A DNA stretch of 64,000 nucleotides from Hydnum rufescens UP504 (GCA_014904985.1 MU129088.1:10433-74432), one strand, 5' to 3'; counted from the first letter of the stretch, positions 36,001 to 47,475 are shown. The notes: generated by a model not told the origin, from the letters alone. A program made the numbers and translations.

Positions 36001-37288
36001 CAATGGCAATAGCGTATCTTTCCTTCCGGATTGTCTGAAGTCTCTAGATACCGGAGAAAATGGTCCCGATATCATCGTGTTCGGATTTCAAGAGGTCATT
36101 GACCTGGAGGATCGCAAGCTTACGGCGAGTTAGTACCTCTTGACTCTTCACCCGTGGACACTATTTACGCAGTACCCTTGTCATGCAGAAACAATGTTGC
36201 TTGGGGGAGGAAAAAAGAAAAAGGAAGGGATGTTATCAGATGGGGTGTCCTCTCGTTATCGTTTGTGGCTGGATTATATGATACTCTCCATCCGCACTGC
36301 GAACCCTCCTGACTGCCCATACTCCGTGATCCATACGGAAAATTTGGTCGGACTGTTGTCTTGCGTGTTTGTTAAGAACTCGGAGCGTCATCGTATAAAG
36401 GACTCTGCAATCACCAGGATCAAGCGTGGCTTGCATGGGCACTATGGTAATAAGGTCTGTGTGATCTTGGACCCGCGCCTGTTAGAATTATTACGAGGGC
36501 TTATGTGCCGAAACTGATCTCCAGGGCGCAATTGGTGCTCGTTTCACGATCGACGATACCTCTCTGTGCTTCATTAACTGTCACCTTGCTGCGGGCCAAA
36601 ACCATACCCGTGAACGCAATGCGGATTTGGCCGCGATCCTCGAGGTCAAGCCGGTCTTTCCTCCGGTACCTTCAGAAGACTCGCCAGTGGCATACGTCGG
36701 GGGTGGAGATGGATCGATGATATTGGATCATGAAATCTGTTTCGTGGGTGGCTTCATCCTCAAAGTCAGAGAAAACGTGAAGTTGATCATGTGCCCTTTC
36801 TTCAGTTGAGTGGAGACCTGAACTATCGAATAGATCAGCGTCGAGATAACGTCGTATCGAGCATAAAGATGGGAGAGCTTGATTATCTACTCCAACATGA
36901 TCAACTTCTGAAAGAGATGAAAAACAATCCATCCTTCCGCTTGCGCCCATTCCGTGAGGCACCTCTCGCTTTTGCGCCCACGTACAAATACGATAGGTTC
37001 AGCCACGAATTCGACACTTCCGAAAAACGCCGCGTTCCCGCATGGTGCGACCGGATACTGTTTAGATCTCGACACTCGGAACTGGTAGAATGCCTTCATT
37101 ACCAGAGGTATGAAGCGAATACATCTGATCACAGGCCGATCTCGGGAGGCTTCCGTGTCACGACCAAGACTGTACGCCAAGACGAGAGACTAGTCGAGAA
37201 GGAGAAAATCGAACGAGAATGGTTCGCACGCGAGCAGGAGCTGTTGAGAGAGGCGCACCGATTTTATTTGAGGGAGATGAGGCTGTGA
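33077..37288 (+). CDS. WD40-repeat inositol polyphosphate 5-phosphatase (one frameshift)
   Basis: A large protein that removes the 5-phosphate from phosphoinositides or inositol phosphates. Residues encoded by 33077-34550 are Pro/Ser-rich with many PPxPPxP motifs (PPIPPKPSD, PPPIPPRP), likely SH3-binding. Then a WD40-like propeller (about 34700-35850: VYDLDSLDSPVFVLDV, FLWCGMRDGHVFEFDAWTG, RIRFWDGLLSLDYI) and the IPPc domain with all catalytic motifs: LKVLICSWNID, IVFGFQEVIDL, GNKGAIGARF (assembled across an intron), INCHLAAGQ, VGDLNYRID, RVPAWCDRIL and SDHRPI. This architecture, a propeller before a synaptojanin-like phosphatase, is known in fungi and in plant FRA3. A one-base change at about 34560 in a CCC run joins the Pro-rich part to PPARRLNMHES. 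The start at 33077 is the first ATG of the frame; an upstream start is possible. Confidence 0.9.
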
Positions 37289-38076
37289 TCAATTTGACAT
37301 TAGTTTCTTTTTCGGGGACTTTGACGGCCGTGCGCCACACATCGTGTTGATTTATTCTTTCACTGTCTCATGATATTGTCGACCTACGGACATGTATGTA
37401 CAGCTGTGTGCAACGCTATAATAATATGTCTCGCTGAGAATTAATTCATGTCGCTGTGCCGCTTGATCGTGGGGTTCGGCTCACTTCCATCCTCGGTGGA
37501 CTAGGGGAGGACCATGTGGGAGCACTCCATCAGACTGAGACGGCAATTGCCAAGGGATTATCTGACGAACTGCAAGGTGATGATCAATTCAATTGGGCCA
37601 CAGGGAATATCACACTAGCTCCGGCCCCCTTGGATTAGTCCTTGCTTGGGAAATGCTTGAACAACAAATAGGAATGTGACTCGATGTAAATACATGTAAA
37701 TAGTCTGCTCTCGATCCAAAGTATTGGCACCCCCCACCCAATCTCCCCTGCCAGGTAGATCGATCAAGGGCTGCAACCAATTTTCTCAACGTGTTTGTTG
37801 AAGCATCCACACTACCGAGGTTGGAAGGAGACAATCTCCCCTTGATTATGTAATACGTTGGATATATCTATATTGTGTGGATTCTGGCCATCAATCCCAG
37901 TTCCTGCTCCCGCCCCCAAACTTGTCTGTTCAACACCGAGGCTGAGAGCGCTGATGAAGAGCACGAGGCCATTACATTACTAGTGGTCACGGCAATTACT
38001 TTAGTCTTCCCCCGGGAAGGCCCGGGACTCCAAAGTATCCAGCATAGGTAGTCGAGAACAAGGGTGGCAAACTACC
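37289..38076. other. Intergenic region, nothing recognised
   Basis: This 788-bp spacer lies between two plus-strand genes. A 60-codon plus-strand frame (37456-37638) has an Asp/Gly/Thr-rich composition but matches nothing I know and has no partner exon. I see no repeat or RNA gene. Confidence 0.4.
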
Positions 38077-39134
38077 ATGACTGCGCCAGTTGTTCTTGTG
38101 ACAGGGGCCTCTAGGTTCTTTGCCTGTGTATGACTGAAATGCTGCCCGAGGCTGACGCCTGTGCACGGCTAGGGGAATCGGACTTGCTGTTGCGACTCTC
38201 CTACTCGAATCTTTTGGAACTCGTGTGATCACCATATCTCGCTCCATCTCCCCACAGCTGAAAGACTTGTCAACAAAATACTCCGACAGGATTGTCATCG
38301 TCCAAGGCGATATGTTAGTAAAGTGGCATCTTTTCCTGGATGACTTTGATGTCGATCGATGATATCAGCACGAACGCATCTCTTCATGACGAAGCCGTGA
38401 CTTCCGCACAACAAAAGTACAATCGGCTGGACGCTGTGATATTAAACGCTGGGACTGTCGATCCTTTAGGACGTGTGACGGATCCTGGAGTGTCGGTCGA
38501 TGGCTGGAAATCATTGTTCGATGTCAATTTTTTCTCTCTCTTGCACACACTCAAGGCGGCCATCCCTTCCCTCCGCGAGAGTCGGGGTCGCATTCTGATG
38601 GTATCCAGTGGCGCTTCTGTTGGAGGCATTGCTGGATGGGGGCCATATTCTGCCAGTAAAGCAGCACTGAATTCGCTTGTTCGGTTCGTGCATATAGTCC
38701 TTATTTTAAAGGGCCCATTCGCTTTTTTTAATGCATGCCTTTCAGGACTCTGGCTAATGAGGAGCCTGATATCACGTCCATCGCGATTCGACCTGGAGTT
38801 GTGGACACTGAGGTGTGCAAAGATAATGTTCTAATGCACCGCCTCATCTTATTGGGTTTCCTTAGATGCTAACCACTATTAGGAATGAAGGTATGGGGCC
38901 TGACAGCATCTCTGGAAACAGAGATAACAATAGACCTTGAATCTAGGATCCGCGTCTATGGATGAGAAGGATCATAGTCGTTTCGTTCTTCTCCATGCCC
39001 GTGGGGAACTCCTTACGGCCGAACAACCTGGTCATGTTATTGCCGCCCTCTCTCTGAAGGCCCCAAAAGACTTGTCTGGTAGATATATTTCTTGGGATGA
39101 GGACGAGCTGAAGCCGTTTCGGCAATCGGTGTGA
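38077..39134 (+). CDS. Short-chain dehydrogenase/reductase
   Basis: A classical SDR with five exons. MTAPVVLVTGASRGIGLAVA contains the NAD(P)-binding TGxxxGIG motif, joined across an intron after GAS. Downstream come RLDAVILNAGTVDP (the NAG motif), LMVSSGASVGGIAGWGPYSASKAALN with the catalytic Ser and YxxxK, then EEPDITSIAIRPGVVDTE and a C-terminal block including PGHVIAALSLKAPKDLSGRY. It resembles the fungal cytosolic reductases near yeast YIR035C/YIR036C, some of which reduce benzil-type diketones; the natural substrate here is unknown. Length, about 260 residues, is normal. All splice joins keep phase without any frame break. It sits upstream of a possible CsbD-like fragment on the same strand and shows no operon-like link. 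Confidence 0.87.
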
Positions 39135-39639
39135 TACCAGTAGACCCATTTTTTTGCCCCAATGCCAACATCGAAATTCGCCCTGATCCCATGCGTCGTG
39201 ACGTCGCACAGTCCAGTATTTAAAAGGCTTTCGTGGGCCAGGCTATTGTGCCACCATTGAAATCACGTTCGTAGTTCACAACGTTGTATGTCCTTGTCAT
39301 GAATTCCCCAATATTAGGAATGCTGCCCCTCCTTCGGTTTCTTAAATTGCGGGAGCTCTAATTCCACCGGGTCCTCCCATTCACCAGCCCGACATGTATG
39401 ACAACAGCCACAGCAAGCACCAAGCCTCGATTACTGAGGGAGGCTCTGTATCTAATCCAAACAGGGTTCTTACTGGAGATGTGCCCTCATGGCGATCCCA
39501 CTGGTGAAGGTCCCAGTACTAGAGTTGGGGATAGGCGACATTGACACACCTGCAAACGTCAATATTTATCACGTGATGACAGGGGTATCGACCCCAACGT
39601 CTCCACGCGTAGCTTATCCAAATCCTCGACATACCAAGG
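39135..39639. other. Intergenic region
   Basis: I see no clear gene here. A plus-strand frame from 39489 is open but lacks family motifs; it might supply a 5' exon for the fragment that follows. Confidence 0.35.
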
Positions 39640-39897
39640 GTGTGCGCCACAAAATGGCCTGCAGGAAAAATCGAACTTGTTATTGAGAAAGTTCTTCATT
39701 CTCCAGCTCTGAAGGCGAGGGGGATAGCCAAGATCAAGCAAGCGAATGCTGCAAATGTGCAGGCTGTCAGGTCGAACGAGCGAGAGCGTTTGGAGGCCGA
39801 AGCCCGGTTTGTCGTGAGTGCGCCTGGAGGCTTCTCCCTCGGCGGGTGGCTGACGATGCCACTTATCGTCCTCGCTTCGCCGCCCTCGGGGCGATAG
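39640..39897 (+). CDS. Possible CsbD-like stress protein fragment
   Basis: The frame reads AGKIELVIEKVLHSPALKAR, followed by an Ala/Gln/Glu helix (ANAANVQAVRSNERERLEAE). The order GKIE...VLHSPALKARG...RLEAEA is similar to the CsbD-like proteins common in basidiomycetes, which are small hydrophilic stress proteins. The usual N-terminal half is not found upstream, and the C-terminal end (GGWLTMPLIVLASPP) is unlike the family. It may be a fragment or a chance resemblance. It ends 22 bp from the end of the truncated EME1-like remnant on the other strand. Confidence 0.33.
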   Translation: MCATKWPAGKIELVIEKVLHSPALKARGIAKIKQANAANVQAVRSNERERLEAEARFVVSAPGGFSLGGWLTMPLIVLASPPSGR

Positions 39898-39918
39898 TTC
39901 TTCGGAAAGTAGAGTATA

Positions 39919-41289
39919 TTATAATCCTAGTGACACTTGCAAACTCGCGAGCGCACGCTCGACGCTTCTCTTGTCCACTAGGGCATGTCCTGCCTCTCTA
40001 ACGACCGCGTTGGCAGCATGGCTACCCTTACCAGCTCTCCGATAGTGGGCCTCCATGTCGTCAATAACGATAAATATCTGATGTTTATCACTTTGATCTT
40101 CTGTATCACCCGTCAGCTTGGCAATTCCGTTCCCGCCCTCGGAGAGCAATAGCATCCGCGTCGATGTATACCATGTTGATGGTTCGAATCGAGAATATGC
40201 CTTCACCGGGACCCATTCCCGGTTGCTTTCACTGTATTTCGCATATACCCGCCGTCCCCATCGAATGAGATTTGGGATGGGAGAGGCGAAGAACCGTACC
40301 CAGCAGTCGTGCTGCTTCAATCGGGTGGACACGGTACCATGAGCGAGTGTCTCTCAGAGTCGTTGAGAGGTAGAGCCTGAAGTCCTTGACGAAGGGATTT
40401 TTATCCGTTACTAGCTTATTGACGAGGGATATGTAGTTTCTTGGAGGTTTTCGCAGTTTCGGCCTCGGCCTAGTCGAAGCGGGTGGTCAGTTCGGAGTGG
40501 CATACGTGCATATTTCGAGAGGGGGGGGCATTACCTTCTTTACCGCCTCGGTCCCTTCCATTCCACGTCTCTTGGCTATCCTCAAAGCTTCCTTCTCCTG
40601 GGATAAAGGCGAGAAAAAATGCCGCAATTGAGGACGGAGACAGCCACGACACACGGTATCATCATACCTGATTCTGTTGGCGGAGTACTCGTATATATAC
40701 TAGAACGACGGAACTCAGTCTCTGATAAAAGAACTGAGATTTGGATAAAGTACTAGAACGACGAACTACAGTGGTTCAGGTAAGTACTATACTATTGAAG
40801 AGAGAATAGAAAAAGGCTAACCTCAGTCTCTGATAAAGAACTGAGGAGCGCGGAATGCTCATGTAGTAATATAAGGAATCGCAATGCCGGTATCAAGAAT
40901 AGTAGGCGAAACATAAACGAAATGGGCGATCAACACGACAAAGTCATCGGTCGTTATACCGTATCCGGCTGCCCTCCAACAGATTCATCTTTGGCTTTCT
41001 CATCACTTTTTTCTTCTTGGGTGGGGAGACCTGTTCTTCTTCGCGAGGAGGACAAACATCTTCCGCTTAATAGAGGTTTGAGCAGTGGTCTCATCAGTCG
41101 CGCCACCAACACCGGAGGCCAAAGACTGAGAGGCCGTCGAGTTCGATCAGAAGCGACGAGGTTTTCCTGCTTCAAGGTGCTGCTAAATTCAAACTCAGAG
41201 TCCTTCGTCCGCCACATCAACTTGGATGGCTGTGGTTTGGGCATTGATCTGAGCTTCGCCCCTCGCCTCGAGCCCACCAAATCTATAGT
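39919..41289 (-). pseudogene. Truncated EME1/MMS4-like remnant
   Basis: The clearest part (39919-40330, minus) reads IPNLIRWGRRVYAKYSE, then REWVPVKAYSRFEPSTWY, HQIFIVIDDMEAHYRRAG and SVERALASLQV. This order resembles the first part of the XPF-like nuclease domain of EME1, the non-catalytic partner of MUS81 in resolving branched DNA. Upstream segments in shifting frames carry Glu/Lys-rich helices (EKEALRIAKRRGMEGTEAVK) and a polybasic stretch near 41030, as in EME1 N-termini. The protein stops right after LASLQV, so the second half of the nuclease domain and the helix-hairpin-helix region are missing. The upstream part needs frame changes. I read it as a truncated pseudogene; identity is moderate because it rests on motif order alone. 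Its 5' limit is not defined. Confidence 0.45.
40700..40846. repeat. Short inverted/direct repeat pair (CTCAGT...ACTGAG)
   Basis: A 25-bp hairpin unit, CTCAGT then a loop then ACTGAG, occurs at 40714-40738 and again, one base shorter in the loop and with an extra pair, at 40821-40846. Each contains CTCTGATAAA. A second word, ACTAGAACGACG, is repeated at 40700 and 40753. It may be a decayed small transposon inside the EME1-like remnant. Confidence 0.6.
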
Positions 41290-41401
41290 GACAGAATATG
41301 GTCGGGAAAAACGATAGCTCTCCTTCGGTGTCGCTTGAGAGATCGATTGTATGGGCTTCGTGCTCGGTTGCCTCAACAACATCTTGGACGCGGTAATTTG
41401 A

Positions 41402-43203
41402 GTGGCGCCCGCCACATCGCGTGAACCGGGCCATTCGGCACTCCCGAGACGCGTCTCGAGTCGCGTCGGAGTAAGGATGAACTTCAAGGCCAAGCAGGAG
41501 CTCGACAGTGCGGACCAATCCTCGAAATCGGAGGATTCTGACTCTACCCATTTTGGAATGCCATCTATCTTCTTTTCTGCAACGTCGAATGTCAGCACTG
41601 GCTCTAAACGGCGCCGTTCTCTGTTGGCGAGCGACGACATGCCTGTTAAAACCTCCCGGATCACGAATAATGATGTCAAGCTGGCTAAACTGCAGCGTTC
41701 ATTTCATGCTTTCGAATCCTTCACCCATGGATGGTATCGCAGCCGTGTCGTTCCCAGGACGGTCCTAGAATCGATGCTTCGCTTTTGGTACTACGACCGT
41801 GTGCGCACGGTGGAGTCTGGAAATGTGCCCTTTTTGAATAACCCACTCGATTTCATTCAACTTCCAATAAGTATTCCAAACCTTACCGACGATACCTGGA
41901 GGTTTCGTCCAGCGATCCGATATTCCTCGCCCACCGTCATTCGACCTCTTCGCCTTCGTGCTCCACCCAAACCTTCCCACTCTGATAATCACATCAACTC
42001 TTCTAGGGATGATGATACCGAGGGAAACACTACCACAGACCCAGACCACCTAGAATTTCCAATTCCTGATCTAGAGCCCCCAGACCCATTCGTCGGCACA
42101 ACAATCCTAGTCGATGGCCAGTCATTCATCCTCAGTACCCATGTGTTCCGCCAACCTGTGATTGGGCGAGATACCTGTGTCATAGACGCAAATGGCGGCA
42201 CTGCGATTGTCAACCCCCGCTGGCCAGACAAAGTCCGACCTCTAGGATATGAATTCCTGGATGAGGCTTGTAATTGTGCTCAGACGCATGTCAATGGGGA
42301 GTCCTCCTCAGTGATGGCACATTTGCCGGAGCTCTTGAAGAGCGGGGACCTTGATACTACTTCTCTTCTTCAAAGTTGGATTCGCCACGCACTGCCGCAA
42401 GAGTCGGACACCCCTCGGGAGACATTGCATGTCTTGAGGGCTACAGTGGATAACAAGCTGCTGCCAATGACCGATATCCGAATTCCCGATGATTTCAAGA
42501 GTGTTATGCGGGATGTAGTTCGATGTGAGTGGTTATTTATGATATACTTTTAGCTCATCACTAAAGAATTTCCGCAGGCCATAAATGGCTGTATGACGTT
42601 GTGGGTATCCTTGGCCGTGACCCAGACGTCAGCTTAAATAACATCATATTTTACCGGATCGACTCCACAATCGTTTGTATCCTCGTCGACTTTGACCTGG
42701 AGCAAGACATCACGAAGCGGTCACATCCAATGTTTGATAGAACGGGCATTCCTATCTTCATGGCCCTTGACCGTCTCAAGGATTTTCCGATGCCGCACCT
42801 TGCGAGGCACGACTTCGAATCCATGCTTTGGGTGATGGTTTGGTTCACCTTCCGATACGAAAATGGAAGGGAAAACCCTCATGATTCTTCGAGGCCTTTG
42901 GAAAAATGGATCATGAATGATTGGGATCCCGAAGACCTTCTAGTAATTAAGAGTTCTTTTTTTATGCGCAGACAAGGAAATCCCACACTGCCTTTCAAGA
43001 CTATGTATGAAGAATGGATCGACCCATTGGAATATTTCTTTTTCCATGGATACCGTGGCAGGTCTTCGTACGATTATCAACAGGATGATACCACTGTATG
43101 GACAGCGTTCTGGCAGCTTCTCAACCCCTGTGATCCCGTTGATTTTGAGGACACATGTAATAGCACGAGGTTCAGTTTCTTCCCCATCAATAAGCAGATA
43201 TGA
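41402..43203 (+). CDS. FunK1-type fungal protein kinase
   Basis: Two exons (to 42524 and from 42578) join in phase across a 53-bp intron. The first has the FunK1 substrate/ATP-side features LRFWYYDRVRTVESG and GTTILVDGQSFILS. The second has the catalytic part: GRDPDVSLNNII, VDFDLEQD, RTGIPIFMALDRL and HLARHDFESMLWVMVWFTF, the last two strongly typical of FunK1. FunK1 kinases are expanded in mushroom-forming fungi; targets are unknown. In this copy the usual HRD of the catalytic loop is GRD, while the Asp and the Asn (NN) are kept, and the DFG position reads DFD as in the family. The long frame opens at 41402; ATG 41477 is an alternative start. Its 5' part lies close to the EME1-like remnant on the other strand. 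Length is close to 580 residues. Confidence 0.85.
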
Positions 43204-43911
43204 TGGTATACACATAGTTATTGCAATTTGCAAGGCTGAAGGCGCCACATGAAAAACAGAAAATTTTGCATCAAAGAGTATTTGGGCGATTACTCCTCCA
43301 ATTCCTAGCGGTCTGGCTTCCTATCAAGTGAAATGGACTCGCCTCGATTGTCCGCAGGTGCTTGTTCCATTTATGTAATGAAATTCAAAGATGTCAGTTT
43401 CAGGTTTGTGCATGGAGGGACCCGATCTCCGATTCACTGGGCTTTGAAGGCTCACGATAGCGGATACCACACTTCGAGGATTGGGTATTGGCTGTCGCTC
43501 ATGGCTCAAAGCGAGGCTGAGGGGCGGGAGGCTGCTGCATTGCGGGAGCAAGGCCTTGAGCTTGTTGCGGAGAAACTCGAGAACGCAGCCAATGTGGCAC
43601 GCGAGCGTGGCGCGCTTCGCCGTTTATGTCGTCGCCTTGGTTGACATACTAATGAGGGATATGTTCTCAGCAGTGGAACATGGTGCTCGTCCCGCTCACG
43701 AACCACCCCGTTCGCCCAGGCAGAACCATTAAGCGGTTCCATGCCCCTCTCTTGAACGTTTTCGAAATCAGGGTATCGTACATGTACCCCGCGGCCAGTC
43801 AAGCTATGTAGCTCCGGTAACGACAGGAATCTGGGCACAGGATACGCCGAAAAGCCCTGGCCCACAATTTAGGTTAAAGTGAGCAGACATTTCAGGGAAA
43901 GGGAACGCACC
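43204..43911. other. Spacer with an unassigned plus-strand frame
   Basis: A plus-strand frame (43333-43644) encodes a Glu/Ala-rich helical segment (for example EAAALREQGLELVAEKLENA) with no recognised family. It could be a small gene or a fragment after the kinase. Nothing else is seen. Confidence 0.3.
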
Positions 43912-44358
43912 TCAGTCGCTATCATAATCGTACCCATCGTCGTCATACCCATCATCATCGTCATAGTCATTCCCGCTATCGTCCTCATAGTCATTTCCAT
44001 CGTATCCCTCATCAGATTCATCGTCACTCCCATCATGAGCTGCATCATGATCATAATGACCAACACCTTCATAGTCGTCATCCCCAGTACGATAAGACCC
44101 GGTCCCATCATCGGAATGTGCATCATTGGCCGACTCCGATTGGAATGCAGAGCCGCCCTCGTCGTGTTCGCCGGCTGACGAGATGTCGTCCTCGTCGTGT
44201 CCTTGGGCATTGCTATTCACCGTACTCCCGTCGTCATCCGAGTCATTCAGAGACGCAGCATCGAAAGCTCGTTCCAGTGCCTCTTTCTGTTCGCGGTAAT
44301 CATCATCCCAGGGCTTATGCCCATACGAGAGCATGTCATGAAAATCGAGTTTGATCAT
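43912..44358 (-). CDS. Highly acidic small protein (Asp-rich)
   Basis: A single-exon frame of 148 codons opens with MIKLDFHDMLSYGHKPWDDD and a short helix (YREQKEALERAF), then becomes extremely rich in Asp, Gly, Ser and Tyr (for example DDDDGYDDDGYDYDSD at the end). There is no signal peptide, membrane segment or known domain. Such tails occur in histone-binding and nuclear proteins, but no function can be given. The N-terminal 35 residues look like folded protein and could be searched alone. The GAT-rich codon run might be prone to expansion. It lies divergent from nothing nearby and ends just right of the kinase gene. Confidence 0.45.
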   Translation of the reverse strand: MIKLDFHDMLSYGHKPWDDDYREQKEALERAFDAASLNDSDDDGSTVNSNAQGHDEDDISSAGEHDEGGSAFQSESANDAHSDDGTGSYRTGDDDYEGVGHYDHDAAHDGSDDESDEGYDGNDYEDDSGNDYDDDDGYDDDGYDYDSD

Positions 44359-44658
44359 GGTAGTTGTCAGAAGGAAGAGAATAAGTAGGTTTTAAACAAG
44401 TACCACTCGGGAAAGCGCGACATTTTAAATTCAGGGACCCGGGGTCCAAACTCTTAGCGGAAAGGGTACCGTAAAAACAGCAACGGCAAACCAGTCTTCA
44501 AAAAGATCGGAGGATATTATGATTCAGCACATCCTGTATGCAGGGATAAAAACGTGAACGACGTTTTGTTATGTACAGTATGATTTGAGAGAAACCACCC
44601 AGAGAATGTTGAGGCAATGAAATGTCCCATTCAAACCTCCCGAAAGCAATCCTGCTGG

Positions 44659-47052
44659 CTACTCAAGTATGCGCGGAAAAAAAAACACTCTAATGCTTAT
44701 AAGACCGCCGAGTCCCGGTATGGTTCGGTCCTGAACGATGGCACGCCGGAATTCCGGTAGTGCTCCAGGAGGGTGGTACGCCGTGATATCTCCTTCCGGA
44801 TTTTCCAACGATACCGGGGCGTATTCTGACCTGCCAAGTCCCTGTGGCGTGGCGGGCGATGACGGTTCATTGGCAGTGAGCTCCATGGTAGACGCGGTAG
44901 TGGCGGCCCCGCGTTTCCTGAGAGAACGGCCGAACGGCCGAGGACCTGCCCCCACGGTGTTCGCCGCGGCCGGTGGGGACCTCAATGGGGACATCCTTGA
45001 AGATGACCGGCGGCGCATCAAGTACATGATCCCAACTCCAGCGAGAATGAGCATGATCACTGCATTCGCCGCTAGGACGGCAATGAGGACGGGCTCGTAC
45101 GAATTGATGTGGTCCACTTTTCGGGAGAGTTGTTCCAGTGTGAGGGTCGTTTGTCCGCTTGAAGTAGGGGAGGCAGTGGACTGGGGAGATGACGCGACCG
45201 ACACGTTACCACCACCACTATTGGCAGGAACACTGATCGTCGAGTTCCCACCCCGTAATTTATCAAATTCCAAACTGGCAGCAGTGATATTCGTTGTGGA
45301 TAGAAGCTAGATGATACGCATTTCAACATTGGGGAGATGGCTGCGGCTGAAGATGCGAACCTTGACATAAGGGTTCCCCATTGTGAGATTCGATTGACTG
45401 GCAAAGTCGCCAAAGTCAAACCTAGGAAGACCGTATGCGATTAAGGAGAGGATCGCATCATAATGAGTACACCAACGTACACAGTATACACGTTCCTGAG
45501 GAAGACATCTCCCGCTAGAATGTCGAATTCACCACCACCAGCGGCTAGGTCCTGCGGTACGATTGAACCCACGCACTTGGTGCTGTCTGAGAGAGATTGA
45601 ACAACGAGGTCTAGAGGATGAATGTCGAAAACGCTGCCCTCTTGAAGAGAGTCGCGAGGACCATTAGGGCAGGTCCCTCGAACCACAGTGAGGACCACAT
45701 ACGCACCCAATCCACAATCCGAGATAAGTTTGAGCATCACACGGTACATTCCACTGTGCTATTGGGGGAACGGAGCATATCGGATATAATCACCGAAGAA
45801 TGCTTTCCGGTGAGCCATAGGCTTACCTGCGGAACTGTCGAACTGGGCGCCTTTGATATTTCCGTAAACTGCAGTGACCATTGCTGATGGAGCGTACATG
45901 TAACTAGTCCCCGTGTCTAACAAAAGAACGGCTTTCCCACTGGGGACATTGGTGACGGAAGACGAGACTGGGACTGTTCCATTAGAGAGTTCGTAGGCAT
46001 CCTAGAATATATCCTCAGATCACTGGGTATCAAGACATCAGGGTAGGCCTGACTCACTAGGAGGATACTCCATCGATCCGGGTTTGACTGAAAACATCCA
46101 GCGGTATTATTGGCCAAGCATCCCAGAATGAACAAGGCTGAGACACCTACCACAGGCCAGGTCGAGATGGCATTGGTAGACTGCACATTTGTATAAGCAG
46201 GGTCAATGACACCTAAAGGGACGAGAATTAGAAACAAACAGTGGAGCTTGCCAAAACTGAGGCACCAATAGTAAAACCCCCCTGGTCCAAGGCAGTGGCA
46301 TCCTCAGACCGAGTAAGAGCAAAGGTGATGAAATTGGGCTCCGTGGGTGTTTGAGCGAACTGCGTTGTAAAGGAAACTACGACCCCAGCTTCCCCCGCTA
46401 TTGGAAACCGTGGAATCGACACTAGATAATGAGGTAAATCCTATGAGAGGACGGATCCTGAATGAAAGTCGCGTCTTCCACACTTGACACGTGCGTACCA
46501 AGACCTAGGATCCCCTCCGCGCCAAGGGAAGTAACTGGATCGCTGAAGGACGTACTGGCCAACAGCGCTTGTTGGGAGACGGTCAAGCCTCCAAATGCTA
46601 CAGATGCATTTGAAATGCTCCCGTAAGCATATCCAGTACCGTAGGTTATGTTTACCGTCAAAGACTATGAAATTGGATTAAGATTCTGCATGCAAAACGG
46701 TGTGCCGTGTTCATTGGGGGCTCACCGACGTAGTAGCACCAGATACAGTGGAGAATATGACAAGATCTGAAGAGCCGCTATCCAGCTGCGCGGGAAGAGA
46801 TGTGTGAGCTAATAATGAACTAAACAAATCAACCTTGCATACCTGCACCGGATAAGTTGAACTTCCAACTGTGACATTTGCTATGTATAACAGATCATGA
46901 TAATCCGACAGATCGACAGTCCCTCTTTTGGTGCCTCGCGCTCCAATGGTCCCATGTGATCTGGGAAAACGGGGCGCCGACGTGCGGCGAAATGGTAACA
47001 AGTTCTTGCCAGCCACCAGCGGCAGCACAAAGCACAAGAGAAATGTTTTCAT
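44659..47052 (-). CDS. Membrane-anchored pepsin-like aspartic protease
   Basis: An A1-family aspartic protease. The N-terminus MKTFLLCFVLPLVAGK is a signal peptide. The first active-site motif reads LDSGSSDLVIF, with DSG in place of the usual DTG. The flap reads NITYGTGYAYGS, followed by GAEGILGLG. The second site reads AVLLLDTGTSYMY. Later come FDIHPLDLV and GGEFDILAGDVFLRNVYTV, the usual C-terminal pepsin signature. Past the protease fold is a Ser/Thr-rich stalk (VASSPQSTASPTSSGQTT), one transmembrane helix (YEPVLIAVLAANAVIMLILA), a basic stop-transfer MRRRSSS and a Ser/Pro-rich cytosolic tail ending at 44659. So it is likely tethered at the plasma membrane, facing outward. Many introns of 50-60 bp are needed; one possible frame break lies near 45700. 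Catalytic Asp residues are both present. Confidence 0.85.
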
Positions 47053-47475
47053 CTCAAGGAAAAGCGAGCAAAGAAAGAGCGAGGGGACGGAAAAGCAAAC
47101 AAGGAACGGATCTCCTGGAGTAAAGATTCAGGGAACGAATGCTTCGTAGCCTGCGAAATTGGGTCCTGTAGATGAGATTGGTGAGTACTATCGGGATACC
47201 CCGGCTCGATATGGTTATTACTATTTTCTCAACACCCTACGCCAGTTCTGGTACGCGTAATGAACCTTCCACACGATGCAAAATTGGGCCAGATTGAAAA
47301 CCCGCAGCCCACCGGGATCTTCCGTGTGACACTGTCACATTGCTATGCCAAGACAATTCAGTGGGGGTGAGTGATTTCTTTTCTACTGAAATCATATCTA
47401 GCACACAAGTGGCGGCCATATTTTTGTCTTCGACGAGGGATCCGGCCCAGCTGAAAATCTAGACCAGACCGCCTC
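47053..47475. other. Spacer left of the duplication
   Basis: This stretch contains the promoter side of the aspartic protease gene and unique sequence up to the left edge of the tandem duplication. No gene is recognised. Confidence 0.4.

Noticed and set aside
41195..41679. Minus-strand frames opposite the 5' part of the FunK1 gene, as the start of the EME1-like gene
   Set aside because: They lack clear motifs, and the plus strand is coding there. I kept the remnant only where its own motifs are visible.
43879..44354. Long plus-strand frames rich in Ile and Val opposite the acidic gene
   Set aside because: They are the mirror of GAT-rich codons in the minus-strand acidic protein and have no natural composition or motif of their own.
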